The notes: generated from the sequence alone by a model not told the origin. 64,000 nucleotides of DNA from Acidobacteriota bacterium (GCA_013289955.1 JABCYZ010000023.1:1-64000); one strand, 5' to 3'. Shown: positions 32,931 through 42,539, numbered from the stretch's first letter. Numbers and translations are program-made.

Positions 32931-35900
32931 TCACGCGTACCGGCGGGTGGCTGCCGGTTGAGCTCGATGGGGAAAGTTGCAAGGGCATGGCCGGATCGCC
33001 GAAGAAAATCCAGGTGCGGCGGACATCGTTGTCGGTGACGCCGGATTCGCCCGAACAATGGCAGCGGCGATGGGCGTCGACGGACTGGTCTTGAGAATTT
33101 GGAGAAGCGCCTGATTCATGGAAGCCTGAGGCGGCTGATTGGTGAATCCGGAGGAAGCCCACACAGCCACGGCGCCGCCGTTGGGAGCGAGCAGAAGCGT
33201 TTCCGCCAGGCTGGTGGAGTAAACGTCCTGGAAGAAGCCGTTTAGGCAATCCATAAGCAGGTAGACGGACAATTGATCGCCATTGGTAAGCGTGGCGCCC
33301 GAAGTATCATCCAGAAAATCCGAGAACGACCATTGTTCGACCGCACCGTGACCCGAGTAGTTGACAAGCAGAGGGCCGCTGTTGAGCGCGGTGTAAATCT
33401 GTTGCGTGACGACGGCAGGATCCATGCCGTCCGCAAAGATTTCCGTGGGTTCTAGCGACGATGGCAAATCCGTGGCCGCGAACTTGGTGGCCGCGGTGAA
33501 ATCCGAGCCTATATTCTGGTCCGCAACGAGCAGAGCTTGCTGGTTGCCCGATCCGCCGCCTGCCAGACCCTTCTCGTAATTCACGATCTTCGAGACCACC
33601 AACGTGGCGTCGGAAGCGGTGCGGACCGGGATGCGCCCCGTGGCGATCGTCTCGAAGCCATTTTGCTGGAAGTCGCTGAACCAATCGTCGGAAGCGGTCT
33701 TGAACGCGGCTGTTTCGATGATCCGCGTGGGAACGAAATCGAAATCGCCCATGCCGAGGTAATTGCGCGGGTCCAGGGAAGCGTCGCCAACGAGCAATAA
33801 ATATTGCGGCTTCATAATCCACTTGGATTCGGCGCTTTGCAGGAAATCGCGAATAGCGAAGGGGCTGCGTTCGCCGTAATTGAATGCGTCGAAGACTTCG
33901 TCGATGGTGACGACCTTGACGGACAGGCCGCGAGATTGGTGCAGGCTGACGAGCGGGCCGAGTGCGGACTGGAAATCAGGATGCGTGATGATCACCATCT
34001 GGCTGCCAAAGCTTTGCGCGCCAAGCGCGGCAGAGGCGTGGAAGGCCAGCCCCGATGGTGGGGCAACCTGATCGCCGGAGAAGACGAGGAGAGTGCGCTC
34101 CTGTCCAGCGGCGGGCGGGACGGCTAACGTGATGCCGTAGGCCGTGTCATCTTGTCCAACAGAGCCCGTGAGCTGCGAAATGGCCAGCGGATTGGTGATG
34201 TCAAAGACCTGAATCTGCTGGTTCGTGAAACCGGATACGTGCACAGTGCTGCCCGCTGGAGCCGTGGCCTTGAGCCAATTGGAGTCCGCCGTGTAGGTGT
34301 GCGGATAGTGCAGGGCGATGGACTGCACGGCGCTTACGTCGTTGTCGCCTTGCAAAGCCGTGAGCGTGATGGTGTTGACGCCGTCCTGGAGCAGGCTGCG
34401 ATCGACCGGGAAGGTGTTCGTCACGTTCGCGAGATTCGCGAAATCCATTTCGCCGATGCTCGCGCCGTTGAACATTACGGAAACGCTGTGACCCTGTTGG
34501 TCGGTGGCACCTTGCAACGTTATGTCCACCGAGACTTGCATGCTGGAATTGGGATCGGCGTGGGTCACCGTGAGTGGCTGGTCGACCGGTTCTGAGGTGA
34601 CGGCGGCGCCAAAGAAGTTGTCGTTATTTTCGCCGTTGAGCAGGGTGGCGAAATAGGTGGTGCGCTGCTGCAGCACCACAGTAAAGGGGAAGCTTTCCGG
34701 TCGGGATAAGCCGGGCGTCACGGCGGGAATGGGCGCGATGCGCATGCCGGGACTCGAACCGCGAATGAGCCAGTAAACGCGTGTGCCGGAGTATGGCGTG
34801 TCGATGCCCGTTCCGTAGAACTCAATACAGTCGTTGGGGCCGAGCGCGCCGACTTGGCTGCCCAGGATCAGCATGGGTTGCTGGATGCCCTCGGCGTAGA
34901 GCTGGAGAGTCCGTGCGTCGGCGCTGGGGTCAAGCCCGGCGGCAACGAGCTGCGCTTTCGAGACTTGATACCAGCCTTCGCTTTGGACGGAGATTTTTAC
35001 GGCTGCGTCCCCGTCGAGAGATACCGGCACCTGTCCTGGCGCCGGCGCCGGAAGTATGGGCCGCGGGGTGACTGGCCTGCGCGAGAAGAGAACGGCGGGT
35101 TGCACCGTTGCGCGGTTCAATTGCGTCAAGAGAAGCGGCTGCGCGACGGCGCCCGATCTCGGCGCCGCCGAAACATCCATAGAAACGGGGCCGTGGGTCG
35201 TGCGCGTGCCGTTGAGATCGACGTCATCCAGCTCGTACGCCGACTGCGAGGTGCCGTCTGGATCGAACCACTGATAGGTCTTCGCGGCGTGCTGCGGACG
35301 TCCCCCGCGAATCAAAAGCGCTGAGCCCGCAATGATCGAAGGATTCAAACGCTGGCGGCCCGGGCCATCCAAGCGATAAAGGTTGAAGCCGAGATTGCGG
35401 ATTTCCTCGCGGGTCTTCCATTCCAGAAGGACGCCGCCGCCCTGCCGAGGCAATGCCCGGAAAGAAGCCAACTGAACGGCAGTCGGACTCAGGATTGTCG
35501 AAAGGGACGAGGAAGAATTATTGGAAGTGTTCGGATCGGTGGTGGTCGCGGAGACAGACGCTGTGTTCGTTGATTGCGTCGAAGAGGAAAAGGTGTTGGC
35601 GGTGACGTTGATGGTAACGATGACCTGTCCACCGACGCTAATCGGGCCGAGACTGCAGCCGACCGAGTTTGTCCCCGCGGCGTAGGCGCATGTGCCCTGC
35701 GTGGTAGACACGGAGACATAGGAAACTTCAGGCGGAAGCGGGTTGTCGCTGACGGTTACGCCTTGTGCCACCGCGGGGCCGTTGTTTGTGACTTGCAAAG
35801 TGTAAGTCAGGTTTGTGCCCTGATTTACGGGCTCTGGAGAAGCGGTCTTCGTTATGGCGACGTCGGCCTCCGTGGCTGACGCGATATACACTGTCGTTTG

Positions 35901-38900
35901 GGCCGTGTTATTGCTGCAAATCGGATCGCTCGCCGCCAAGCAGGGAATATTGATATTCGCGGTGTTCACAACGGTCGTCGGGGATGCCGGCGTGCCGGGC
36001 GAAACTCCCTGATTCACCTTGACGACGAGGGGGAAACTGGCCGTGGCGTTCGCTGCAAACGAGGCGGTGTTCGTGCACGAGATAGTTCCTGTTGCGCCGA
36101 CGGCGGGTAGCGTTCCACAGTTCCAGCCGGTGGGAACAGCGAAAGAAACGAAAGTCGTGTTGGCGGGAATGGTGTCGGTGAAGGTCGCGCTTCCGGCCGC
36201 AGTCGCGGCAGGACCGTTGTTCGTCACGACTTGCTTGTAGCTGATGTTATTGCCATCGGTGACAGGATTGGGCGAAGCCGAGCTGGTCACGCTTAGGTCG
36301 GCCTGGGTCGCTGCTGCCACGGTAACGTTTGCGGTCGCATTGTTATTGCCGGTATTCGGATCCTCGAGGCCCGAAACGACGCCGGCGGTGTCGGTGATGA
36401 TTGTCCCATTCGCGGTCCCTGCGGTCACGGTCACCACAACGGTAATCGTCGCAGTATTTCCCGATGGCAGTGCAGGCGCAGTCGTCTCCGAACAACTAAT
36501 GGTGTTCGGGGTCGTGGTAGTTATCAGGGAGCAAGCCCATCCCGCTGGCCCGGTTGCCGACACAAAGGTCGTGTTGGCCGGGAGGCTCTCGGTCACCGAG
36601 GTATTCGGGGAAGCCGACGGTCCATGATTGGTCACCACTTGCGTATAAGTGATATTGCTTCCGGCGGGGACCGAGGTCGAAGACGGAGTGTTTGTAATCG
36701 AGTCGTCCGCCTGAGTGGACAGGGTTACCGAGGTCGTTGCCGTCGCCGAATTGTTTGTGAGAATCGGGTCAGATGTTCCGGATGTCACACTGGCGACATC
36801 CACAATCTGCGTACCCCACGCGGTTGACGCCAGCACAGTAACGGCAAGCGTGAAGGTTCCCGCTGCCGACTTCGCCACATCGGGATTGGTGCAAGTGATA
36901 GTCCCGGTTCCGTTCACTGCGGGAGTGCTGCACAGCCATCCCGCAGGGTGAGTGAGGGATTGAAATGTCGTGTTGGTGGGTACCTGCTCCGTGAAAACAG
37001 CGTTCACAGCATCCAGTGGACCGTTGTTGGTTACTACCTGCGTGTAAGTTATGTTGCCGCCGACGAGAACAGGATTGGGCGTAGCGGTATTCGTAATGGC
37101 CAAATCTGCGGATGCGCAGTAGGCGCCCGACTGCGTTCCTGGTGTCTCGGTGATGACGAGGTTCGTGGCGGAGATACCCGCTTGGCCGGGCGTTGCACCA
37201 AAAGAATCCTGCGCCGTGTCAGTGTTGCCGTTGACGCCGCCGCTGACGCTAATGCTTGTAGGAGTGCCGGAAAGAAGAACCACGCCACCGCCACCGCCGC
37301 CGCCCGGACCGTGGCGCTGGCCAGGAAAGCCTCCGGGAGCCTCGTTCGGCCAAGCGGCGCCGGCATTGCCACCGTTGGCGTTGACCGTGAGCCCGGTGAG
37401 TGCGCCGTTGTTGGCGAAAAAAATGATTGTGCCACCTGCTCCGGCCCCGCCCGTGCTGTCGTTGAGGGTGCTGAGTGTGGATTGTCCATTCGAGGTGATC
37501 GTACCGGTGCCTGCGACCGTGCCCGTGTGGACGATCACAATGCCGCCACCGGCTCCTCCGCTGCTGTAGATGCCGGTGCAAGTAGGCGTCGTCCCCGTGG
37601 AGCAGCCGGCGTTCAGCGAGGTCGAATTGTTGTTCGCGGCCGAAATGTAATAGGAGCCGTTGTTCGTGGTGCCCGCGCCACCACCCCCGCCCATTACAAT
37701 GGCGCTCGTGGTTGCCGGGAATGCCGAGCCTCCAAAACCTCCGTCGGTGGTGTTGAGCGCAACATAGCTGTTCCAGCCATAACCACCGAGCCCGCCCGCG
37801 CCGCCGTTGCCACCCGCGCCGCCGCCGGAATTGTAGTCATTGTTAGCGGGGTCTCCATCAGTCCCGCCACCGCCGGCATTGCCGGGCGCGCCGCGCGCAA
37901 AGCTTCCGTTGGGCAAGCCTTCCACGGCAGCGGTGCTTACGGCTGCAGTCGTGGTGGTGGCTATCGTCGCCGGGGCAAGGTAGTAGGGGGTGCCGGCGAT
38001 GCCCTCCCCTTTCGAAGCGTTTGCTGCGTTAGTGGATAGTGTTCTGTAATCGGTGTCGGAGCCTGTTCCGCCGGTGAGCAGTAATCCGCCGCCGCCGCGA
38101 AATCCGAGGCTGTCGGCAGCCACCGTTCCGTTCAGAGTAAGTTGAGAGGCAACGTCGAGAGCAAGTACCCCTCCAACGGCGCCATTCCAGGCGAGAGGAA
38201 CGAGACCGGAGCTTAGCGTGGCTGACGTATATTGAGGAACGCGAATTACCTGATACGTTTGTTGACCGTTGGCCCCAGCCTTATAAGCAGCTTCTACGTA
38301 AGTATTCAAGAGGCCGCCGCTTGCTCCCGTGCCTTGGAAAGTCAGCGTGCCGGTAGCAGCGGCAACCGTGCTCGTGGCAGTGACATATTCAAAGAGCCCG
38401 GTGTTCTGGATGTTCGTCGAACCGGTAGCCGGATCGCCGGCGCTCCCGTCTCCATAGGCGCCAGTGTTCGTCGAACTGATGAGGGCATCCTGCATCTGGA
38501 TGATCAGCAGAAGATCGCCGCTGGCAATCTGCTTGGCGGCACCCGAGGATGTACCCAGTTTGACGGTGGTTGCACCGGCCGCGAGGGTGCCGGCGGCTTT
38601 GGGGGGATAGTAGGTATTGATTATGCCCGTCAGGTTGCCGCCCGCGCCGTCATTGCCTGGCGTGGCGCAAACCAGAGGCTGCACAACGGTAACCACGGTG
38701 GCGCTGTTGTTGGCGGAAACGGGATCGGTGGTGGAGGTGCTGACCGTCGCGGTATTCGAAATGGGGCCAGAGGTAGAAGGCGTTGTGACGGTGATGGTGA
38801 TTGTTCCGGCCGCTCCTTGCGCGAGGGTGCCGGTGAGGGAGCAGAGGATCGCGGTTGTGCCCGTGCAAGCCCATCCAGTCGAGCCGTTCGCGGACACAAG

Positions 38901-39980
38901 AGTAGTGCCCGTCGGTATCGTATCCGCAACTTGTACGGCTGCGGCGGAACTCTGCCCGAGGTTTTGCACCTGGATTGTGTAAGCCAGGGTCGAAGAGAGG
39001 AATACGGGCGTGGGCGTTGCGGTCATGAATAGAGCCAGGTCCGCATCCGCGGCGGGCTCGACAAGCACAGTCGTAACGCTCGTGTTGTTGTTCGGCACAG
39101 GATCGATGGTCTGGGAGGTCACGGTGACGGAGTTCAGAATCGTCGTGTCGGCGGCCGTTCCGGCATTTACGCTCTCTGTGATGACGATTGGATCGGCGGC
39201 TGTCGTGGCGCCGTTCGCCAGGGCCAGGTTGTAGGTGCAGATGATAGGACCGGAATTGCCCGCACCCGGCGTGGTGCAAGTCCAGTTTGCGTCGACCGTG
39301 ATGCTCTGAAACGTGGTGCTGGCCGGCGTCTGCTGATAGATGACCAGCGTATTGGCTGGCACCGCATTGGGACCGTTGTTCTGCGCGATTTCGGTGTAGT
39401 TGAAATTGACGCCGGTGTCTACGACGGAAACAGAGGTGGTTTGCGTCATCGAAAGATCGGCCTGGGCCGACACTGGCGATGCATTGAGAAACAGCCCGAA
39501 AGCGGCAATCAATCCGAAGCACAAAGAACTCGCCGAAAAGCGGCAGAGGCGCAACGCCGAAGCCAGTTTCAAGCGGTGCATCCAGACGCGCGCTGCATGC
39601 AAGCACCTGGTGCCGGGCCTTTCCAGCGAAACTCTAAGCCCATTCCGCTCGATGGCTATCACTTTGCCGAAAATCCGATTTACGGCAGGATCGTTCTCCT
39701 GGCTGGCGTCGCCACGCGTAACAACTTCTCCAGCGGATCCGTCCGTGAAGCGAACGCGGTGCACACGAAATCTCTCTTCGCCATAGGTGAGTGCCACATC
39801 GCCCCGGGCGATCGGTTGCTCCGCGGGAGCCACAATCACAGCGTCGTTATCGAGAATATTCGGTTGCATGCTCTGACCCTGAGCACGAAACCGCACACTC
39901 ACGCCCCGATCGAGCAGCTCCTCGCAAACGGCGGCGAATTGCTCGGAGTTCCGCCTCACTATGGGTTTATGCTCCCGCAC
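32931..39980 (-). CDS. giant protein: S26B-like peptidase domain, internal signal peptide, DUF11 repeats, Gly-rich region, C25 gingipain-like protease
   Basis: About 2349 residues from the GTG at 39980 (GGAGG 9 bases upstream; overlaps the kinase gene by 14 bp). Residues 9-115 look like an S26B signal-peptidase domain with GQSMQP (Ser37), VHRV (His74) and TRGDASQENDP. Residues 134-172 are a full signal peptide with cleavage-like ASPVSA/QADL. Then come two DUF11 repeats, a Gly-rich segment (about 440-950), and four more DUF11 repeats to about 1500. From about 1990 there is a C25 domain with SGHG (His2211) and LLMDCLNGFF (Cys2245). A one-base loss near 33045 shifts the frame: the natural tail GVTDNDVRRTW/FFGDPAMPL continues in another frame to 32905. 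Possible roles: maturation or export of the small peptide, or an adhesin; the substrate is unknown. Confidence 0.8.
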   Translation of the reverse strand: MREHKPIVRRNSEQFAAVCEELLDRGVSVRFRAQGQSMQPNILDNDAVIVAPAEQPIARGDVALTYGEERFRVHRVRFTDGSAGEVVTRGDASQENDPAVNRIFGKVIAIERNGLRVSLERPGTRCLHAARVWMHRLKLASALRLCRFSASSLCFGLIAAFGLFLNASPVSAQADLSMTQTTSVSVVDTGVNFNYTEIAQNNGPNAVPANTLVIYQQTPASTTFQSITVDANWTCTTPGAGNSGPIICTYNLALANGATTAADPIVITESVNAGTAADTTILNSVTVTSQTIDPVPNNNTSVTTVLVEPAADADLALFMTATPTPVFLSSTLAYTIQVQNLGQSSAAAVQVADTIPTGTTLVSANGSTGWACTGTTAILCSLTGTLAQGAAGTITITVTTPSTSGPISNTATVSTSTTDPVSANNSATVVTVVQPLVCATPGNDGAGGNLTGIINTYYPPKAAGTLAAGATTVKLGTSSGAAKQIASGDLLLIIQMQDALISSTNTGAYGDGSAGDPATGSTNIQNTGLFEYVTATSTVAAATGTLTFQGTGASGGLLNTYVEAAYKAGANGQQTYQVIRVPQYTSATLSSGLVPLAWNGAVGGVLALDVASQLTLNGTVAADSLGFRGGGGLLLTGGTGSDTDYRTLSTNAANASKGEGIAGTPYYLAPATIATTTTAAVSTAAVEGLPNGSFARGAPGNAGGGGTDGDPANNDYNSGGGAGGNGGAGGLGGYGWNSYVALNTTDGGFGGSAFPATTSAIVMGGGGGAGTTNNGSYYISAANNNSTSLNAGCSTGTTPTCTGIYSSGGAGGGIVIVHTGTVAGTGTITSNGQSTLSTLNDSTGGAGAGGTIIFFANNGALTGLTVNANGGNAGAAWPNEAPGGFPGQRHGPGGGGGGGVVLLSGTPTSISVSGGVNGNTDTAQDSFGATPGQAGISATNLVITETPGTQSGAYCASADLAITNTATPNPVLVGGNITYTQVVTNNGPLDAVNAVFTEQVPTNTTFQSLTHPAGWLCSTPAVNGTGTITCTNPDVAKSAAGTFTLAVTVLASTAWGTQIVDVASVTSGTSDPILTNNSATATTSVTLSTQADDSITNTPSSTSVPAGSNITYTQVVTNHGPSASPNTSVTESLPANTTFVSATGPAGWACSLITTTTPNTISCSETTAPALPSGNTATITVVVTVTAGTANGTIITDTAGVVSGLEDPNTGNNNATANVTVAAATQADLSVTSSASPNPVTDGNNISYKQVVTNNGPAATAAGSATFTDTIPANTTFVSFAVPTGWNCGTLPAVGATGTISCTNTASFAANATASFPLVVKVNQGVSPGTPASPTTVVNTANINIPCLAASDPICSNNTAQTTVYIASATEADVAITKTASPEPVNQGTNLTYTLQVTNNGPAVAQGVTVSDNPLPPEVSYVSVSTTQGTCAYAAGTNSVGCSLGPISVGGQVIVTINVTANTFSSSTQSTNTASVSATTTDPNTSNNSSSSLSTILSPTAVQLASFRALPRQGGGVLLEWKTREEIRNLGFNLYRLDGPGRQRLNPSIIAGSALLIRGGRPQHAAKTYQWFDPDGTSQSAYELDDVDLNGTRTTHGPVSMDVSAAPRSGAVAQPLLLTQLNRATVQPAVLFSRRPVTPRPILPAPAPGQVPVSLDGDAAVKISVQSEGWYQVSKAQLVAAGLDPSADARTLQLYAEGIQQPMLILGSQVGALGPNDCIEFYGTGIDTPYSGTRVYWLIRGSSPGMRIAPIPAVTPGLSRPESFPFTVVLQQRTTYFATLLNGENNDNFFGAAVTSEPVDQPLTVTHADPNSSMQVSVDITLQGATDQQGHSVSVMFNGASIGEMDFANLANVTNTFPVDRSLLQDGVNTITLTALQGDNDVSAVQSIALHYPHTYTADSNWLKATAPAGSTVHVSGFTNQQIQVFDITNPLAISQLTGSVGQDDTAYGITLAVPPAAGQERTLLVFSGDQVAPPSGLAFHASAALGAQSFGSQMVIITHPDFQSALGPLVSLHQSRGLSVKVVTIDEVFDAFNYGERSPFAIRDFLQSAESKWIMKPQYLLLVGDASLDPRNYLGMGDFDFVPTRIIETAAFKTASDDWFSDFQQNGFETIATGRIPVRTASDATLVVSKIVNYEKGLAGGGSGNQQALLVADQNIGSDFTAATKFAATDLPSSLEPTEIFADGMDPAVVTQQIYTALNSGPLLVNYSGHGAVEQWSFSDFLDDTSGATLTNGDQLSVYLLMDCLNGFFQDVYSTSLAETLLLAPNGGAVAVWASSGFTNQPPQASMNQALLQILKTSPSTPIAAAIVRANPASPTTMSAAPGFSSAIRPCPCNFPHRAQPAATRRYA

Positions 39981-40902
39981 GGCAGATGGCCTCCACGGCG
40001 GATTCATCGGGAACAAACTGAAAAATGGAGCAAGGAACCTGGCGGGCGACGCGATCCAGAAAATCCAGCGTGAACTGAATGCCATCCGCGGAATGGTGTG
40101 TCACGAAACTGCGGGTAAAAAGTTCCGCTGCCGCCCGGCCCGCCGCGAGCGGAAACTGTTCGTTGCATCTCCCATGCGCCAACAGATAGATTCCGGAAAG
40201 CGGGGCACAATCCGGCGAAGCGATGCCTGCATCGCCATGCCACGGCGTGCCGTGCATCCAGATTTGTCCGTCCTCGACACGCAGGATGATGCGATCGTCG
40301 CTGAGGATGCGCACGCCGGGACGATCGATCCACAAGCGGGCGGTCGTGCTCTTCCCGGCTCCAGAATGTCCGAGGAAAAGATGGCCACGGCCGTTTTCGT
40401 CCGAAATCCCAACCGCATGCACTTCGACACCCTCACCGCGTGACAGCCGGTGAATCATCAGCAGTTCGTCGAGCGGGTACTCGAGAGGATAGACAGGTCG
40501 ATCCGTATCGAAGTATCGCCGCGACAGCAGCACGCGCCCGGAGCGAAATTCGGAATCAAGCCAAGCTTCTTTGTAAGGAGTCATCCCCAGGAGAGGCGAG
40601 AGAAAGCTGAAGCGGTATCCGCTGGGCTCCGCGAACAGCGACCACAATCCGCCGGAATGGAACAAGAGCGTGGAAGTCGGCACTCGAAGAGAATCCGCCC
40701 ACGCAACTTCTAGGTTCACATCACAAGGTCCGGGCTCGACAGCAAAAGCGCTGAGTTCCCGCTCCGGTGTAAGACGCAACTCGCCTTCCGCTTCTAGCCC
40801 GAAGGTGATTCCCCCGATTCGATAGGAAAGTTGGGAAGCGCTCGGGAAGTCTGTTTCGTCGGGCGCTTCCGCTTCTGGAAATTGCTTTTGGGATCGCAGC
40901 AT
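39967..40902 (-). CDS. HPr-kinase-like ATP-dependent kinase
   Basis: 311 residues from the ATG at 40902 (AGGG 7 bases upstream); a TTG at 40941 is the long alternative. Walker A LGHSGAGKSTTARL at about 177-185 and the Asp motif ILSDDRIIL are those of the HprK kinase core; a partial N-terminal region (YRFSFLSPLLGMTP, VYPLEYPLDELLMIHRLSRG) replaces the HPr-binding part. Related HprK-like enzymes in RiPP clusters phosphorylate precursor peptides; the paeninodin-type lasso kinases modify the C-terminal Ser. The gene starts 17 bp after the small-peptide gene, whose last residue is Ser. It overlaps the giant gene downstream. Confidence 0.87.
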   Translation of the reverse strand: MLRSQKQFPEAEAPDETDFPSASQLSYRIGGITFGLEAEGELRLTPERELSAFAVEPGPCDVNLEVAWADSLRVPTSTLLFHSGGLWSLFAEPSGYRFSFLSPLLGMTPYKEAWLDSEFRSGRVLLSRRYFDTDRPVYPLEYPLDELLMIHRLSRGEGVEVHAVGISDENGRGHLFLGHSGAGKSTTARLWIDRPGVRILSDDRIILRVEDGQIWMHGTPWHGDAGIASPDCAPLSGIYLLAHGRCNEQFPLAAGRAAAELFTRSFVTHHSADGIQFTLDFLDRVARQVPCSIFQFVPDESAVEAICRAGA

Positions 40903-40919
40903 TTGGATTCCCTGCCCTC

Positions 40920-41120
40920 TCACGATCCCAGCGTCCTGCAAGATACGAACGAGCGGCAGGAGGAGCTCGCCACTGGCCCCATGGCGCCGGTAACTTTGCA
41001 GTGTCCAAGCACGGCTTCTTCGGGCCGCAGACTTACACGGATGACTTTGGGCGGCTCGTAAGCTCCGCTCTTTCCATGCCCCAGTGGTTGCTTGTCGTTC
41101 TTGTCGTTCTCGTCTTTCAC
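40920..41120 (-). CDS. candidate RiPP precursor peptide
   Basis: A 66-residue peptide between the radical SAM and kinase genes. The GTG at 41120 is preceded by AAGGAAG; longer GTG starts exist. A charged N-terminal leader (KDENDKNDK) leads to AYEPPKVIRV and the block SLRPEEAVLGHCK, then a small, Ser/Gly-rich core with Cys41, Cys55 and Cys61 ending in TLGS. Leader-core layout, short length, Cys/Ser-rich end and position make it a substrate candidate for the rSAM enzyme and kinase. It could also be a small unrelated protein; no mature product is known to me. Confidence 0.7.
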   Translation of the reverse strand: MKDENDKNDKQPLGHGKSGAYEPPKVIRVSLRPEEAVLGHCKVTGAMGPVASSSCRSFVSCRTLGS

Positions 41121-41136
41121 GACCACACTTCTTCCT

Positions 41137-42420
41137 TCACCGATGTATCCGGCAAGAGCCACACGCTGCACCGCTATTTCCGGACGCAGGCTGCAAAATA
41201 TTCAAAACGGCCGAGGCCGGCCGACCAACCGGACCAGGTTCAGAGCCCGGCTTCACGTTCTTCAGGCGCTCGGCAGATCCGAGCAATTCCCCGTGATACG
41301 TTCCACCTTCGCAGCACTTGCAGTCCCCATGTTCCGGGACGCTATAGCCCAACGCATAAGCGCGAAGATGCGCAACCTGGCACAGGAAATCGACGGGAGA
41401 CTCCTGGTCGCCATTTTCAAGTTCGCCGTTCGCAGGGCACATGCTGCACAACGACTGAATCTGGCACCGGTCGCAGATCGAGGGACGCGTCCGTGGCTGA
41501 TTGCGGATTTCGCGCAGCGGACCTTCCCAGCCTTCCCGGAAACTCCCTTGCCTGATGTTGTAGCCCTGTTGATGCGAAATCACGCAGATGCTCATCGTGC
41601 CGTTCGGATCGATGGCGCAGCCCGCCACTCCCCCGCCGCAGGTGTATTTCTGCCGTTCGGCTTGCTCAACCACCGGTGGCATGGAAAGTTCCTGCTCGGC
41701 CATGCTGCGGTAGTCTTCCTTGCGCCTCGGCTCGGAGAAATCCAGCTCGACAACTTGCTCGGGAGAGATGCGCACCGCGAGTGGGCTCTGCGAGCAATCG
41801 ATTCGCGGATTGATCAGGGAATCGAATTTGAATTCGACGCCGAATTCTTCCTCAGCCAGCCTTTTCATTTCGAAGGTCTCATGCTGGTTGATAGTGGTGG
41901 GCACGGTCTTGAGCTTCAGAGGCAGGCCTCGCTCAAGAAGCAGCCGGATGCCTTTCATGCAACGGTCATAGGAACCGGGAATCTGCGTGAGCGCTTCGTA
42001 GGTCTCGCGTGTTGCGCCGTAGAGCGTAATCTCGATCGCAAAGGGCCGGTATTCGGCAAGGTAATTGGCGATGCGCTCGTTGATCATCGTCCCGTTCGTG
42101 AACAGCGTGATCAGGAAGCCGCGCTTCTTGGCCTCCGTGTAAATCTCAAGAAAATCCTTGCGCGCGAAAATCTCGCCGCCCGTGTAGAGCAGCCACAGAC
42201 AACCCGCCTCGACGAGTTCATCAAGGAGGTGGCAATGCTCTTCGAAGGTGAGTTCTGCGGCGCGGGCCGCGTGGTCGCTCATCGGCAGGTTGTTGTAGCA
42301 GTGGAGGCATTCGAGCGGGCAACGGCGCGTCACCTCGATGGACACCTCAAGCGGCGCTCGTTTCCCTTGAAAGCGTTCGTGAACCAGAGTCGTCAAGTCG
42401 CCGTAAGCTGCCGTTTGCAC
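41137..42420 (-). CDS. radical SAM/SPASM peptide-modifying enzyme
   Basis: 427 residues. The AdoMet cluster motif is Cys34-x3-Cys38-x2-Cys41 (CPLECLHCYN). LYTGGEIFARKDF and LITLFTNGTMI follow in the usual positions, and the SPASM region has CGGGVAGC, ICVISHQQGYNI and CDRCQIQSLCSMCPANGELENG (as separate segments). This is the architecture of enzymes that form thioether or C-C bonds in ribosomal peptides. After the SPASM domain the tail is about 60 residues long, with CKCCEGG and GAACGSC, and ends 16 bp before the putative precursor. Start is GTG at 42420. Confidence 0.92.
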   Translation of the reverse strand: MQTAAYGDLTTLVHERFQGKRAPLEVSIEVTRRCPLECLHCYNNLPMSDHAARAAELTFEEHCHLLDELVEAGCLWLLYTGGEIFARKDFLEIYTEAKKRGFLITLFTNGTMINERIANYLAEYRPFAIEITLYGATRETYEALTQIPGSYDRCMKGIRLLLERGLPLKLKTVPTTINQHETFEMKRLAEEEFGVEFKFDSLINPRIDCSQSPLAVRISPEQVVELDFSEPRRKEDYRSMAEQELSMPPVVEQAERQKYTCGGGVAGCAIDPNGTMSICVISHQQGYNIRQGSFREGWEGPLREIRNQPRTRPSICDRCQIQSLCSMCPANGELENGDQESPVDFLCQVAHLRAYALGYSVPEHGDCKCCEGGTYHGELLGSAERLKNVKPGSEPGPVGRPASAVLNILQPASGNSGAACGSCRIHR

Positions 42421-42539
42421 TTCTAACCGCCCACTTTCTCCGTGAAAATCTAGTACTCTCAGTACCTACCTGAAATGAGCACTCCCCACACTTCAAGCGT
42501 CGTGCCTCTGTGAAGGCAAGCCGAGAAGGAGGGGACTTA

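Noticed and set aside
37200..37900. Repeated GC-rich triplets suggesting a DNA repeat array or CRISPR
   Set aside because: They encode Gly-rich protein sequence, units are irregular, and there are no constant repeats with unique spacers.
36948..38039. Plus-strand frame of 363 codons
   Set aside because: Antisense shadow of the Gly- and DUF11-rich part of the giant gene; Gly/Arg/Ala-rich composition comes from the complement.
36240..39450. Degenerate direct repeats
   Set aside because: They come from the DUF11 protein repeats and diverge at DNA level; no separate DNA element is needed.
41092..42426. Plus-strand frame of 444 codons
   Set aside because: Antisense to the radical SAM gene, whose cluster-binding cysteines clearly identify the real strand.
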